Shown piece after piece: positions 34,085 to 44,205 of a stretch of 64,000 nucleotides of DNA. The first letter of the stretch is position 1. Each line of letters begins with the position of its first letter. The position numbers and the translations under genes were made by a program. Under the pieces are notes generated by a model. That model saw nothing but the letters and a program-made list of their open reading frames with translations. It ran no database searches and was not told the origin of the DNA. This stretch comes from Mytilus galloprovincialis (taxonomy: Eukaryota > Mollusca > Bivalvia > Mytilida > Mytilidae). Where the stretch lies: assembly GCF_965363235.1 (NCBI RefSeq), contig NC_134850.1, positions 32,080,102 through 32,144,101 on the forward strand, read 5' to 3'.

Positions 34085-34490
34085 ATATGATTAAAACAAA
34101 ATTGAGAATGGAAATGGGGAATATGTCAAAGAGACAACAACCCGACCAAAGAGCAGAGAACAACCGAAGGCCACCAATGGGTCTTCAACGCAGCGAGAAA
34201 ATCCCGCACCCGGAGGTGGTCCTCAGCTGGCCCCTTAATAAAATTGTGTACTTGTTCAGTGAAAATGGACGTCACACTAAAATTGAAATAACATACAAGA
34301 CTAAAAAAAGGCCAGAGGCTCCTAACTTGGAACAGGCGCAAAAATGCGGCGGGGTTAAACATGTTTTGTGAGATCTCAAACCACCCCCTATACCTCTAGC
34401 CAATGTAGAATAAAGAAACACATAGCAATACGCACAGTAAAACTCAGTTTAAAAGAAATCCGAGTCCGATGTCAGAAAAGGTAACAAAAG
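34085..34490 (+). repeat. ~400-bp dispersed repeat (copy A)
   Basis: It shares 'gagacaacaacccgacc', 'gaaggccaccaatgggtctt', 'ggtggtcctcagctggcccc' and 'aatgcggcggggttaaa' with 36656-36979. Its frames on both strands are repeat by-products. It lies just beyond the MITE end. Confidence 0.85.
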
Positions 34491-34924
34491 AAACTAAGCA
34501 AAATGACAGGACTACTAGCAGTTACTGAAAAGCCAGCTCCAGACTTCAATTAAACTGACTGAAAGATTATGTCTTCATCATATGCATACTGGGTAGTATT
34601 TCAAAAGTTTACACAAAAACGTTATGATTGGTTAAATACGTTTTTAACAATGGAAATTCGACCAATGACGTGACGTTATGCTTATTGTAGGGTACGAGCA
34701 ATACAATTATAGTCCTTTAGATTCTGAAACGGCCATACATATCTATTGCAATAAATTTAGTACCTTTAATGTTATAAGAATTTGAGAAAGTTTCGATTAA
34801 TTTTGAATTGTGGATTGAAATTGGTACCCCAGATAAAGCAATGACAAACTTATTGATCTACTTAGGGAAACCTCCACATTAATTCTGGTATTCTGACAAC
34901 CACTAACACAGTATGGAAAGGTAT

Positions 34925-35880
34925 AAACTACCCACACATTATAGACAGTCACTGACAACCCAGTAAATACATAGTATAGTTTTGGACTGACAACCATCAA
35001 CACAGTATAGACAGTCACTGACAATAGAGTAAAGACATAGTATAGTTTTGGATTGACAACCATCAACACAGTATAGACAGTCACTGACAATCCAGTAAAG
35101 ACATAGTATAGTTTTGGACTGACAACCATCAACACAGTATAGACAGTCACTGACAATCCAGTAAAGACATAGTACAGTTTTGGACTGACAACTATCATCA
35201 CAGTATAGACAGCCACTGACAATCCAGTAAAGACATAGTATAGTTTTGGACTGACAATCATCAACACAGTATAGACAGTCACTGACAACCCAGTAAAGAC
35301 ATAGTATAGTTTTGGTCTGACAACTATCAACACAGTATAGACAGCCACTGACAACCGAGTGTATACAGTCTGCCAACTGAAAACACTGTATTGACAGGAT
35401 ATGACAACAAGTTACACAGTATAGACAGTCACTGACAACCCAGTAAAGACATAGTATAGTTTTGGACTGACAACTTTCAACACATTATAGACAGCCACTG
35501 ACAACCGAGTGTAAACAGTCTGCCAACTGAAAACACTGTATTGACAGGATATGATAAGAAGTTACAAAGTATATTTATATGGAACATATATTATATACAT
35601 AATTGAACACCCAGTAAAGACATGGTATAGTTTTTGAATGACAACTATCAACACAGTTTAGACAGCCACTGACAACCCAGTAAAGACATTCTGCCAACTG
35701 ATCGAAAAAGACTGTATTGATAGGATATGATGACAACAAGTAACATAGTAAAGTCAGGTTAACATGACAACTGGCAATAACATATTGACAGGCACTTACA
35801 CTTGACAACATCATAAGACAGGGTCTGATAGCTGACAACAAAACATAAATATTGTCTGACAATCGGTTTACCACATTGTA
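34925..35880. repeat. 66-bp tandem repeat array with higher-order variants
   Basis: The unit 'actgacaacccagtaaagac' + 'atagtatagttttggact' + 'gacaaccatcaacacagtat' + 'agacagtc' is 66 bp. About six copies run from 34951 to 35350 with few changes. Then a variant block ('gtctgccaactgaaaacact', 'attgacaggatatgac') alternates with the basic unit to about 35880. Because 66 is a multiple of three and the unit lacks stops on one strand, frames up to 185 codons arise; they are not genes. Confidence 0.93.
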
Positions 35881-36485
35881 TGCAGATGATTTTGATGGGT
35901 AATTCTAAGAATTAAATTTAGTTCTGTGTTTAAACGGCTAGGAAAAGACCGTTCATGAAACCGATCTAATGCTGGTTAACAATTGTTATCACACCTGTTA
36001 TTGTTTCTTTTCAATTTCTCTTTGCTTAGATTTCGCCGTCCGACACTAATGATAGATAATATATATATTCCTCTAACTATAATGCTGACTTTAATTATTT
36101 GTTTGATGAGATGTATTGATTATTGTACTATTGCCATTTAAACCAATAGAAAACCACATTTAGCTGATTGGTTAACAGATTTTAATTTTCACAGCAATTG
36201 TTTAAATACACTAATTTGTTGGACAAAATATCAGGAAAAATAATACACTGTAACACAAATATATACAGAAGTCAAGGTAAGGAATTTTTTTTCTTAAGAA
36301 TTAATGAAAATATAGAAACAGCATACATGTGAAAGTTAATTATTTCAGGAAAACAAATTCAGGAAAACTAAAAAACTAAAAAAAACTAAAAAAAAACTAA
36401 AAAAAAAAAAAATAACAACGTTTGGAGAACATATTTAATTCAAACTGAAATTGATCTATGATCTAACAAATTTACAAAATCTGAC
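35881..36485. other. Spacer, no gene seen
   Basis: AT-rich. A (CTAAAAA)n-like A-rich run lies at 36363-36410. Confidence 0.45.
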
Positions 36486-37390
36486 AAAGTACAGGTATTT
36501 ATGACTTCGTGATCCTGATTACGCACAGACAATACATTTTACACCGGTTCACGTATTTATGCCTTCCTTTTTTTGACTATGTACATGTATTCATAACTTC
36601 ATTCTATTGACTAGCTATAGGTGCACGTATTTATGCCTACATTCCCTTGACTAGGTAAAATTGAGAATGAAAATGGGAAATATTTCAAAAAGACAACAAC
36701 CCGACCAAAGAGCAGACAACAGCCGAAGGCCACCAATGGGTCTTCAACGCAGCGAGACAATCCCGCACTCGGAGGTGGTCCTCAGCTGGCCCCTAAATAA
36801 AATTGTGTATTAGTTCATTGAAAATGGACGTCACACTAAACTCCAAAACATATAATGAACTAAAATTAATAGAACATACAAGACTAACAAAGGCTAGCGG
36901 CTCCTGACTTGGAACAGGCGCAAAAATGCGGCGGGGTTAAATATGTTTTGTGAGATCTCAACCCTCCCCTATACCCCTAGGAGCATGTATTTATGTCTAC
37001 ATTCTCCGAGGTATGTATTACTTCTCTTGACTAGATGTACGTATTTATGCATTCATTCTCTTGACTATGCACAAGCATGTATGCTTTCATTCTCCTCATT
37101 AAGTGCACGTATTTATGTCTATATTCTCCTGTTCATATACAGGTATGTGATCGTTCTCGTAACTAGGGACAGTTATGTGTACCTTCATTCTCTTGACAAG
37201 GTACAGATTATTCCTGCATTCTCCTGATAACAGGTGTTAATATTCCATTCTCCTGACTGGGTACACGTACATGTATGTATGTATTCGTGCTCTTGACCTG
37301 CAGCACGTATGTATGACAGTGCACACGTATGTACGCCTTCATTCACTTGAATAGGAGCATGGTATTATGTTTACATTATCCTGTCTATAA
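36486..37390 (+). repeat. Degenerate ~35-40-bp tandem repeat, interrupted by a dispersed repeat
   Basis: Units of the form 'cacgtatttatgcctacatt' + 'ctcttgactag' repeat from 36490 to 36655 and again from 36980 to about 37390. The 36656-36979 repeat sits between them. The 94-codon frame at 36943 comes from the repeat. Confidence 0.75.
36656..36979 (+). repeat. ~320-bp dispersed repeat (copy B), inserted in tandem array
   Basis: The same family as 34085-34490. It is bounded by 'gactagg' on the left and 'ccctagg' on the right, so 'ctagg' may be a 5-bp target duplication. The tandem array resumes right after it. Confidence 0.8.
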
Positions 37391-37700
37391 AGAAATAAGA
37401 AGAGACCAAATGACGCAGAAATAAACAACTATAGATCACCGGACGGCCTTCAACAATGAGCTAAGCCCATACCGCATAGTCAGCTATAAATGCCCGAGAT
37501 GACAAATGTAAAACAATTCAAACGAGAAAACTAATGGCCTAATTTATATACAAAATGATTAACGAAAAACAAATTAGTTACACAGCGACAAGCCACATCC
37601 ACTGAAGTACAGGCTCTTGGCTTGGGACAGGCACATACAGAATGCGGCGGGGTTAAAATAGTTTGTTGACGCTAACCCTTCACCTAACCTGGGACAGTGG
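37391..37700 (-). repeat. Short interspersed element, reverse orientation
   Basis: 'accggacggccttcaacaat', 'gtcagctataaatgcc' and 'aatgcggcggggttaaaa' match the families at 14515, 22165 and 34350. Confidence 0.7.
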
Positions 37701-37807
37701 TGTAACTATGTTTACATATGTGTTCATTTTCCCGACTTCAATTCAGATTAGAAAGAGATAATCGATAGGACAAAGCAGTTTGAATTATTCTAACCTTTTG
37801 TCTATTA

Positions 37808-38255
37808 GGTCCGAGACCACAATTGTCGTCCCTTGATTTTCGTTGTTCATAGTCCCCAGTGTTGACCGTGGATTACTTCCATTAACTTTTATGCCCCTTT
37901 TATGCTCAAATTTATTTCTCCATGTTTAATGCCTCAAATTGCAAGTAGGGGGTGAAATTACACTGTAAAAAGATTTGGGTCCAGAATTTTAAAGGAAAGT
38001 AGTGATTTGGTCCAGCTGAAAAAGGTTGAAAATTAGCACTTCGGAAGCTGTCAAAAGATTTCAAGACGCCCTAAACATGAAATTGTCCATATTTTGAGTT
38101 AGAGCCGATGAAGTTTTCTATAATTTTGATATAATTTGTCCCAAAAGTAGTACAACACACTGTAAAAGTTTCTTTGAGAAAGCGCAGGTGTTTTTTTTTT
38201 ATTTTCATTTATGTTCTAAAAGAAATGCACTACGAAATAATTGTGGTCTCGGACC
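37808..38255. mobile_element. 448-bp MITE with perfect 17-bp terminal inverted repeats
   Basis: The left end 'ggtccgagaccacaatt' (37808-37824) is exactly complementary to the right end 'aattgtggtctcggacc' (38239-38255). The interior is non-coding. No obvious target duplication beyond one or two bases. It ends 144 bp before the GPCR start codon, so it may lie in that gene's promoter or 5' UTR. Confidence 0.88.
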
Positions 38256-38399
38256 ATTTTTCATTCCTTCCACACATCGTTAGACATTTATGAATTTTCT
38301 TGTTGACATCAAAGTGTTTTGAAATTTAATTTTAATTAAGCAACCAATACCAAATGTTTTAAATATTTTAGTGACTAGTATAAGCAGCCTTTACTTCAA

Positions 38400-40040
38400 A
38401 TGATGTTCAGAGTACATAGCACGATAATTAGTCTGGTTTTGATATCGTTGAAAGGGAAATTAACGACCAGTTCTACTCCACAATCAAACAAAGTGCGCAC
38501 GTTGTATCCTGCAATGTATATAACAACAAAGGAGACTCCATCTAGAAGCACAGTCAGTGAAGCAATAACAATATTTGGAATGCATATTACAGCAGAGGAG
38601 ACACAAGCTAGAAGTACAGTCAGAGAAGCAATTACAATATTTGGAACGAATATCACAGCAGAGGGGACACCAGCTAGAAGAACAGTCAGAGAAGCAATAA
38701 CAACATTAGGAATTAATATCACAGCTGAAGAGACACCAGCTAGAAGTACAGTCAGAGAAGAAATAACAACATTTGGAATGAATTTCAAAGCAGAAGAAAA
38801 ACCAACTAGAAGTACAGTCAGAGAAGCAATAACAATAGTTGGAATGAATACTACAGCAGAGGAGACACAAGCTGGATTTATAGTCAGAGAAGCAATAACA
38901 ATATTTAGAATAGATTTAACAACGTCAAGTAGTGTGATACCAACTGGAGCTTGTCTGAATGAGAACAATACAAAAACTAGGTCACCAAACCTCGATATTT
39001 ACCCTAGCTCTTTACTAGCAATATTAAAAGACATTGAATTTTACCAGAACGCGTATATAATTCCATCAATTTGTTTAATAGGACTTGTGGGAAATATCAT
39101 TGTAACGTTAGTTTTATTTGACAGATGTAATACTGGATCTTCATTCGTATACATGTTCTCATTTGTAATGGCTGATATTTTAAGTCTTCTATCAGATATG
39201 TTAGTATCATTATCCAATATACTAGAACTATATGTCTCTGGTGCTTGGGAGAGGATATTTATCCAAATGAGACATTGGAATCAAGTGTTTGTAACGTACA
39301 CGTTTCGGTGTACAGCTATCAATATTTTGTGTGTACTTTCTGTGGAAAGATTCCTGGCAATTAAATATCCCATTCACCTGAAGTCATCTCTAACAGCTCG
39401 GTTTCCATTCATATTTATTTCACTTTCGTTTCTTTTTGGTTGCTCTGCTAACATATCAAAAGTCATTAATACTAAGTTTGCAGACATTGTATTAGATGGA
39501 ACAAATTTAACCGTGTATTCGCCTGTAAGCTCATATTTTTATTTACAGAATATTGCGAGGTCAAACACAGTAATTCTTACATCAAAGATTTTTTCTGGGC
39601 CACTTCAAATCATTATTTTCTGTATAATGAATGGGCTTATATTGTATGAGATGTATACATATAGGAAAACAATGCAAGCATTAAATTTAATTGCTGTTAA
39701 TCAACAACGGAAATGCGTTCAAATTAAATTGTGCAAAATTTTTCTTGTTCTGTGTCTAGCAAACATTTTAGCTTTTCTTCCAAATTCACTGACCATTATT
39801 ATTGCACGTTTATTTCCAGAATTAGGAATTAATAAAATCACATCGCACACATCCCGATTTATCAGTCAAGCCGGAACTATTCTCCGTATCATAAATAGTG
39901 CCAGCGACTTCTTAATATTGATAGCTATGTCCTCTGGTATTAAGAATGCATTTAAGAATAAATGTATTTGTCCTGGTAAGTCTACGCGTGATCGCAAAGA
40001 AGTATCATCTAATATTAAAACTTCGGACAACTTCATTTAA
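38400..40040 (+). CDS. Rhodopsin-type (class A) G protein-coupled receptor with repeat-bearing N-terminus
   Basis: 546 residues in a single exon. A signal-peptide-like start (residues 1-19) is followed by six 22-residue repeats (45-176, core 'STVREAITIFGMNITAEET'), a short linker, then seven hydrophobic segments near 219-240, 250-272, 295-320, 335-351, 395-417, 445-470 and 488-510. Class A landmarks: 'GLVGNIIV' in TM1, 'VMADILSL' in TM2, 'SVERFLAIKYP' at the end of TM3 (E-R-F for D-R-Y) and 'NSASDFLIL' in TM7 (Asp where Asn of NPxxY is usual). The TM3-ECL2 cysteine pair is not evident and TM6 lacks C-W-x-P. It should be a plasma-membrane receptor, perhaps for a neuropeptide; the ligand cannot be named. 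AATAAA follows the stop by 10 nt. Confidence 0.92.
   Translation: MMFRVHSTIISLVLISLKGKLTTSSTPQSNKVRTLYPAMYITTKETPSRSTVSEAITIFGMHITAEETQARSTVREAITIFGTNITAEGTPARRTVREAITTLGINITAEETPARSTVREEITTFGMNFKAEEKPTRSTVREAITIVGMNTTAEETQAGFIVREAITIFRIDLTTSSSVIPTGACLNENNTKTRSPNLDIYPSSLLAILKDIEFYQNAYIIPSICLIGLVGNIIVTLVLFDRCNTGSSFVYMFSFVMADILSLLSDMLVSLSNILELYVSGAWERIFIQMRHWNQVFVTYTFRCTAINILCVLSVERFLAIKYPIHLKSSLTARFPFIFISLSFLFGCSANISKVINTKFADIVLDGTNLTVYSPVSSYFYLQNIARSNTVILTSKIFSGPLQIIIFCIMNGLILYEMYTYRKTMQALNLIAVNQQRKCVQIKLCKIFLVLCLANILAFLPNSLTIIIARLFPELGINKITSHTSRFISQAGTILRIINSASDFLILIAMSSGIKNAFKNKCICPGKSTRDRKEVSSNIKTSDNFI
38532..38927 (+). repeat. In-gene minisatellite: six 66-bp repeats encoding 22-residue units
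   Basis: Six in-frame units, residues 45-66, 67-88, 89-110, 111-132, 133-154 and 155-176. Each has T-V-(R/S)-E-(A/E)-I-T at its centre and N-x-T or similar near its end in several units (possible N-glycosylation). All units are exactly 66 bp, so the frame is kept. Confidence 0.95.
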
Positions 40041-40050
40041 AGAAATAAGA

Positions 40051-40056
40051 AATAAA
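40051..40056 (+). terminator. Candidate poly(A) signal of the GPCR gene
   Basis: AATAAA starting 11 nt after the TAA stop. It is very close, so a more distal site may be the real one. Confidence 0.4.
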
Positions 40057-40064
40057 TTCACCAC

Positions 40065-40195
40065 AGGGGCGGATCCAACCACTTTTAAAGGGGGGTCCCA
40101 ACCCAAGATAAAGGGTGGGGTTCCAACTATATGTCCCCATTAAAATGCATTGATCTTCAAAAAAGGGGGTTCCAAACCCCGGACCCCCCCCTCTT
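40065..40195. repeat. Dispersed repeat with G-rich and C-rich ends
   Basis: 'ggcggatccaacca', a run 'aaggggggtcccaaccc', then 'cattgatcttcaaaaaaggg' and a C-run. The inverted form occurs in the right copy at 62322-62485. Confidence 0.75.
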
Positions 40196-41420
40196 ACACC
40201 TGGCTGTTGTATAAGACTGTGATATTGTATGGACACCTGGCTGTTGTATAAGACTGTGATATTATATGGACACATGGCTGTTTTTTAAGACTGTTATATT
40301 GTATGGACACCTGGCTGTTGTTTAAGACTGTTATATTGTATGTGGCCATCTGGCTGTTGTTTAAGACTGTTACATTGTATGTGGACACCTGGCTGTTGTT
40401 TAAGACTGTTATATTGTATGGACACCTGGCTGTTGTTTAAGACTGCTCTAATGTATGTGGACACCTGGCTGTTGTTAAAGACTGTTATATTGTATGTGGA
40501 CACCTGTTTGTTGTTTAAGACTGTTATACTCTATGTGGACACCTGGCTGTTGTTTAAGACTGTTATATTGTATGTGGACACCTGGCTGTTGTTTAAAACT
40601 GTTATATTGTATGGACACCTGGCTGTTGTTTAAGACTGCTCTATTGTATGTGGACACCTGACTGTTGTTAAAGACTGTTTTATTGTATTTGGACACCTGT
40701 CTGTTGTTTAAGACTGTTATACTCTATGTGGACACCTGGCTGTTGTTTAAGACTGTTATATTGTATGTGGACCCCTGGCTGTTGTTTAAGACTGCTCTAT
40801 TGTATGTGGACACCTGGCTGTTGTTTAAGACTGTTATATTGTATGTGGACACCTGGCTGTTGTTTAAGCCTGCTGTATTGTATGTGGACACCTGACTGTT
40901 GTTTAAGACTGTTATATTGTATGTGGACACCTGTCTGTTATTTAAGACTGTTATACTCTATGTGGACACCTGGCTGTTCTTTAAGACTGTAATATTGTAT
41001 GTGGACCCCTGGCTGTTGTTTAAGACTGTTCTATTGTATGTGGAGACCTGGCTGTTGTTTAAGACTGCTCTATTGTATGTGGACACCTGGCTGTGGTTTA
41101 AGACTGCTCTATTGTATGTGGACATCTGGCTGTTGTTTAAGACTGCTCTATTGTATGTGGACACCTGGTTGTTGTTTAAGACTGTTATATTGTATGTGGA
41201 CCCCTGGCTGTTTTTAAAGACTGTTATATTGTATGTGGACACCTTGCTGTTGTTTAAGACTTTTATATTGTATGTGGACACCTGGCTGTTGTTTAAGACT
41301 GTTATTCTGTGTGTGGACACCTGTCTGTTATTGAAGACAGTTATGTTGTATGGACACCTGGCTGTTGTTTAAGACTGTTATATTGTATGTGTACACCTGG
41401 CTGTTGTTTAAGACTGTATG
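40193..41420 (+). repeat. 39-bp minisatellite, about 31 units
   Basis: The unit 'gtatgtggacacctggctgt' + 'tgtttaagactgttatatt' (39 bp) repeats almost without gaps, with a minority of 36-bp units. Since 39 is a multiple of three and stops are rare, long frames appear on both strands (up to 157 codons, a 13-residue period). These are artefacts. It begins about 150 bp past the GPCR stop. Confidence 0.96.
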
Positions 41421-42045
41421 ATGTCCTCCAAATTTCTGTTGGTTATTTGTATTGTTGGGCTACTTTATTCAGCACATCTCTTTTTTAATTCCTATTGTTT
41501 GATTTTGTAATTTATTTATTTATTTTTTAGGGGGAAAGGGGGGGGGGTAATACATCTACCCATTTGTATACTGTGCGAATATCTGTTAGTAATAGTGGTT
41601 TTTATTTTGTATGAAGTAGTGTGCCGTTGCTGCTCTTCTGGCTTAGAGAGTCCGTTCATTTATACCAAGATCTCTACACGTAAATAGATTCCTTCAAACA
41701 AGTTTCTTGCCGAGCGGCGTCCGTTTTCCTGCGCGGGATGTACAAATACAGAGTCTGCTTTGGGACGTGAACTCCAATTTATTCATATAGTTATTTGTAA
41801 CTAAATATGATATGTTTGTCGCGTCGTCAAACCCACTGCTTTCTACAAATCTAAAGAATACATAAATAAAGGACCCCCCCCCCCCCCGCCCCAAATAAAA
41901 AATACCCTCAGATACTGTGTATCCAAAATGTTACTGCTTTATGTCTATATTTCGTCATTTCATTTCAACTAACTTCCTCCGGTTATTTTATGTGTAACAA
42001 AGAAAAACATTCAGGTGGCATCAATCATTCTATAAATCTCTAATA
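41421..42045. other. Spacer with poly-G and poly-C runs, no gene seen
   Basis: G-rich at 41530-41550 and a C-run at 41873-41887. No exon is recognised. Confidence 0.45.
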
Positions 42046-42049
42046 GTTA

Positions 42050-42190
42050 TCAAAGGTACCAGGCTTATAATTTGATACGCCAGAGGCGCGTTTCGTCTAC
42101 ATAAGACTCACCAGTGACGCTCAGATCAAAATAATTAGAAACACAAAACAAGTACAAAGTTGAAGAGCATTGATGACCCAATTTCGTCTA
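42050..42190 (+). repeat. CAGACGCGCG-family repeat, diverged
   Basis: 'aggtaccaggcttataattt', 'cgcgtttcgtctacataaga', 'gtacaaagttgaagagcatt' in the family order. Confidence 0.8.
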
Positions 42191-42299
42191 TTTTTCAGAG
42201 TGAGCAACACTTACGATACAAGACTAACATATAAGGTTCATGCGTGAAGTAAGGACTGTTCTAGGTCATGGGATAAAACATGTATAAATAAAGCACAAA

Positions 42300-42900
42300 T
42301 TTATGTATTGAAAATGTTATTTATAATTTTTCCATCAGACATTAATTGCAAGAAACCAAATCCAAACTTTGTGAATTAGATAAAACTGAATGAGTTAAAA
42401 CTTTGTTTAATGACAGAAATGAATGTAACGAACTTATATATGGAGTATAAAAATGTTCTATAATTTGATTCTTATACGTAAGACCGGTAAAACTAGTTCG
42501 TACATGTAATAGGCAGCATAGACGAGTTTTGTCAAATTTTAGTGGTGACTGTTTACCACTGGCAGTTGAAACAGGTAGATACACCAGGCCAAAATGCCTT
42601 TTAATGCACGTGCAATGTAGTTGTATATACTGTGTTGAGGATGAAAAACATTTTTAGTAAAGGTGCAATTTTTATTTAGATTTAAGATATGATTTAAAGA
42701 AAAATTCTTGTGATATTTTCGAGACTTTTAATGATCTTGAATCAAAAGACAAATTTATTTTCTAAATGTCAAATGATGCAATTCAACCATTTTTTGCAAA
42801 AACCTTACATAAAATGTTTTATCGAAGAAGGTATTGTGTGTAATGATATTTTTTATGTATAAGTTTTAATTGTTTATTTTAGAATGTGTTATTTTTTAAA
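42300..42900 (+). mobile_element. LINE 3'-terminal fragment, degenerate
   Basis: One plus-strand frame reads 'CLPLAVETGRYTRPK', then C-x-C pairs and 'VEDEKHF', followed by 'LDLRYDLKKNSCDIFETFND' and 'IFKAF'-like residues. This resembles the C-terminal zinc-knuckle region of CR1/jockey-type LINEs (usual form 'E-T-G-R-Y...C..C...E-D-E-x-H-F'). Several stops interrupt it. It is not the same copy as 28560-30080. Confidence 0.5.
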
Positions 42901-42989
42901 TGTCCAGTAAGTCAGTAATGTTTTTAATATTTTAATTGTAATATTTATTATCGCTATTTTGTGAAATTTAACTTTGAAGTATTGTAAAT

Positions 42990-44205
42990 GAAAAAATGCA
43001 AAAAAAATTGGGGGTCACCGGCCATCTAAGAGATATTTTGACCTCTGAAAATGATTGCAAATAGGTTATATAGAAATATAGGGAAAATGGACAAAAAACA
43101 CTTTGATGGAATTTTCAGAGCAAAACAAATGACAGAAGCTGCTCATTCTTTCATACTGTAAAGCTTGATGTCTCTATTTTATAAAATTGAAATAAAATTT
43201 GGGGGTCACCGGCCATCCAAGAGATTTTTTGACCTCTGAAAATGAGTGCAAATAGGCTAAATATAGGGAAAACAGACATAAAATCTCTTTGATTGAATTT
43301 TCAGAGCAAAATAAATGACAGAAGTTGCTCATTATTTTATACTGTAAAGCTAAATGTCTCTATTTTATAAAATTGAAATAAAATTTGGGGGTCACCGGCC
43401 ATCCAAGAGATTTTTTGACCTCTGAAAATGAGTGCAAATAGGCTAAATATAGGGAAAACAGACATAAAATCTCTTTGATTCAATTTTCAGAGCAAAGTAA
43501 ATGACAGAAGTTGCTTATTATTTCATACTGTTAAGCTTGTTGTCTCTATTTTATAGAATTGAAATAAAATTTGGGGGTCACCGGCCATCCAAGAGATTTA
43601 ATGACCTTTGAAAATGAGTGCAAATAGGCTAAATATAGGAAAAACAGACATAAAATCACTTTGATTGAATTTTCGGAGAAAAATAAATGACAGAAGTTGC
43701 TCATTATTCCATACTGTAAAGCTATGTCTCTATTTAATAGAATTGAAATAAAATTTAGGGGTCACCGGCCATCCAATGGATTTTTTGACATCTGAAAATG
43801 AGTGCAAATAGGCTAAATATAGGGAAAACAGACATAAAATCTATTTGGTTGAATTTGCAGAGCAAAATAAATGACAGAAGTTGCTCATTATTTCATACTG
43901 TGAAGTTTGATGTCTCTATTTTAAAAAATTGGAATTAAATTTGGGGGTCACCGGCCATCCTAGAGATTTTTGACCTCTGAAAATGAGTGCAAATAGGCTA
44001 AATTTAGGGAAAACAGACATAGAATCTCTTTGATTGAATTTTCAGAGCAAAATAAATGACAGATGTTGCTCATTATTTCATACTGTAAAGCTTGATGTCT
44101 CTTTTTTATAGAATTGAAATCAAATTTGGAGGTCACCGGCCATCCAAGAGATTTTTTGACCTCTGAAAATGAGTGCAAATAGGCTAAATTTAGGGAAAAC
44201 AGAGA
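42990..44205 (+). repeat. 186-bp satellite-like tandem repeat, about 6.5 units
   Basis: The motif 'ggggtcaccggcc' (one unit has 'gaggtcaccggcc') starts at 43011, 43202, 43388, 43574, 43758, 43944 and about 44129, so the period is 184-191, mostly 186. Each unit carries 'gacctctgaaaatgagtgca', 'aataggctaaatataggg' and 'aataaatgacagaagttgct'. Identity is high between inner units. The last unit stops in mid-sequence where the right duplicated block begins. Confidence 0.95.

Noticed and set aside
34797-35376. Long minus-strand frames (185 and 145 codons) of repeated 'SPKLYYVFTGLSV' type
   Set aside because: They follow a 66-bp tandem repeat without stops; two frames are open at once, which fits a satellite and not a protein.
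38396-38968. 190-codon minus-strand frame opposite the GPCR N-terminus
   Set aside because: Mirror of the 66-bp in-frame repeat; the plus strand continues into a real seven-helix receptor.
40294-41372. Many overlapping frames with 13-residue periods on both strands
   Set aside because: Produced by the 39-bp minisatellite.
42342-42584. 80-codon minus-strand frame
   Set aside because: It lies opposite a plus-strand LINE-like C-terminal fragment and shows no similarity of its own.
43960-44178. 72-codon minus-strand frame with a repeated 'HSFSEVK' motif
   Set aside because: It arises from the 186-bp satellite.
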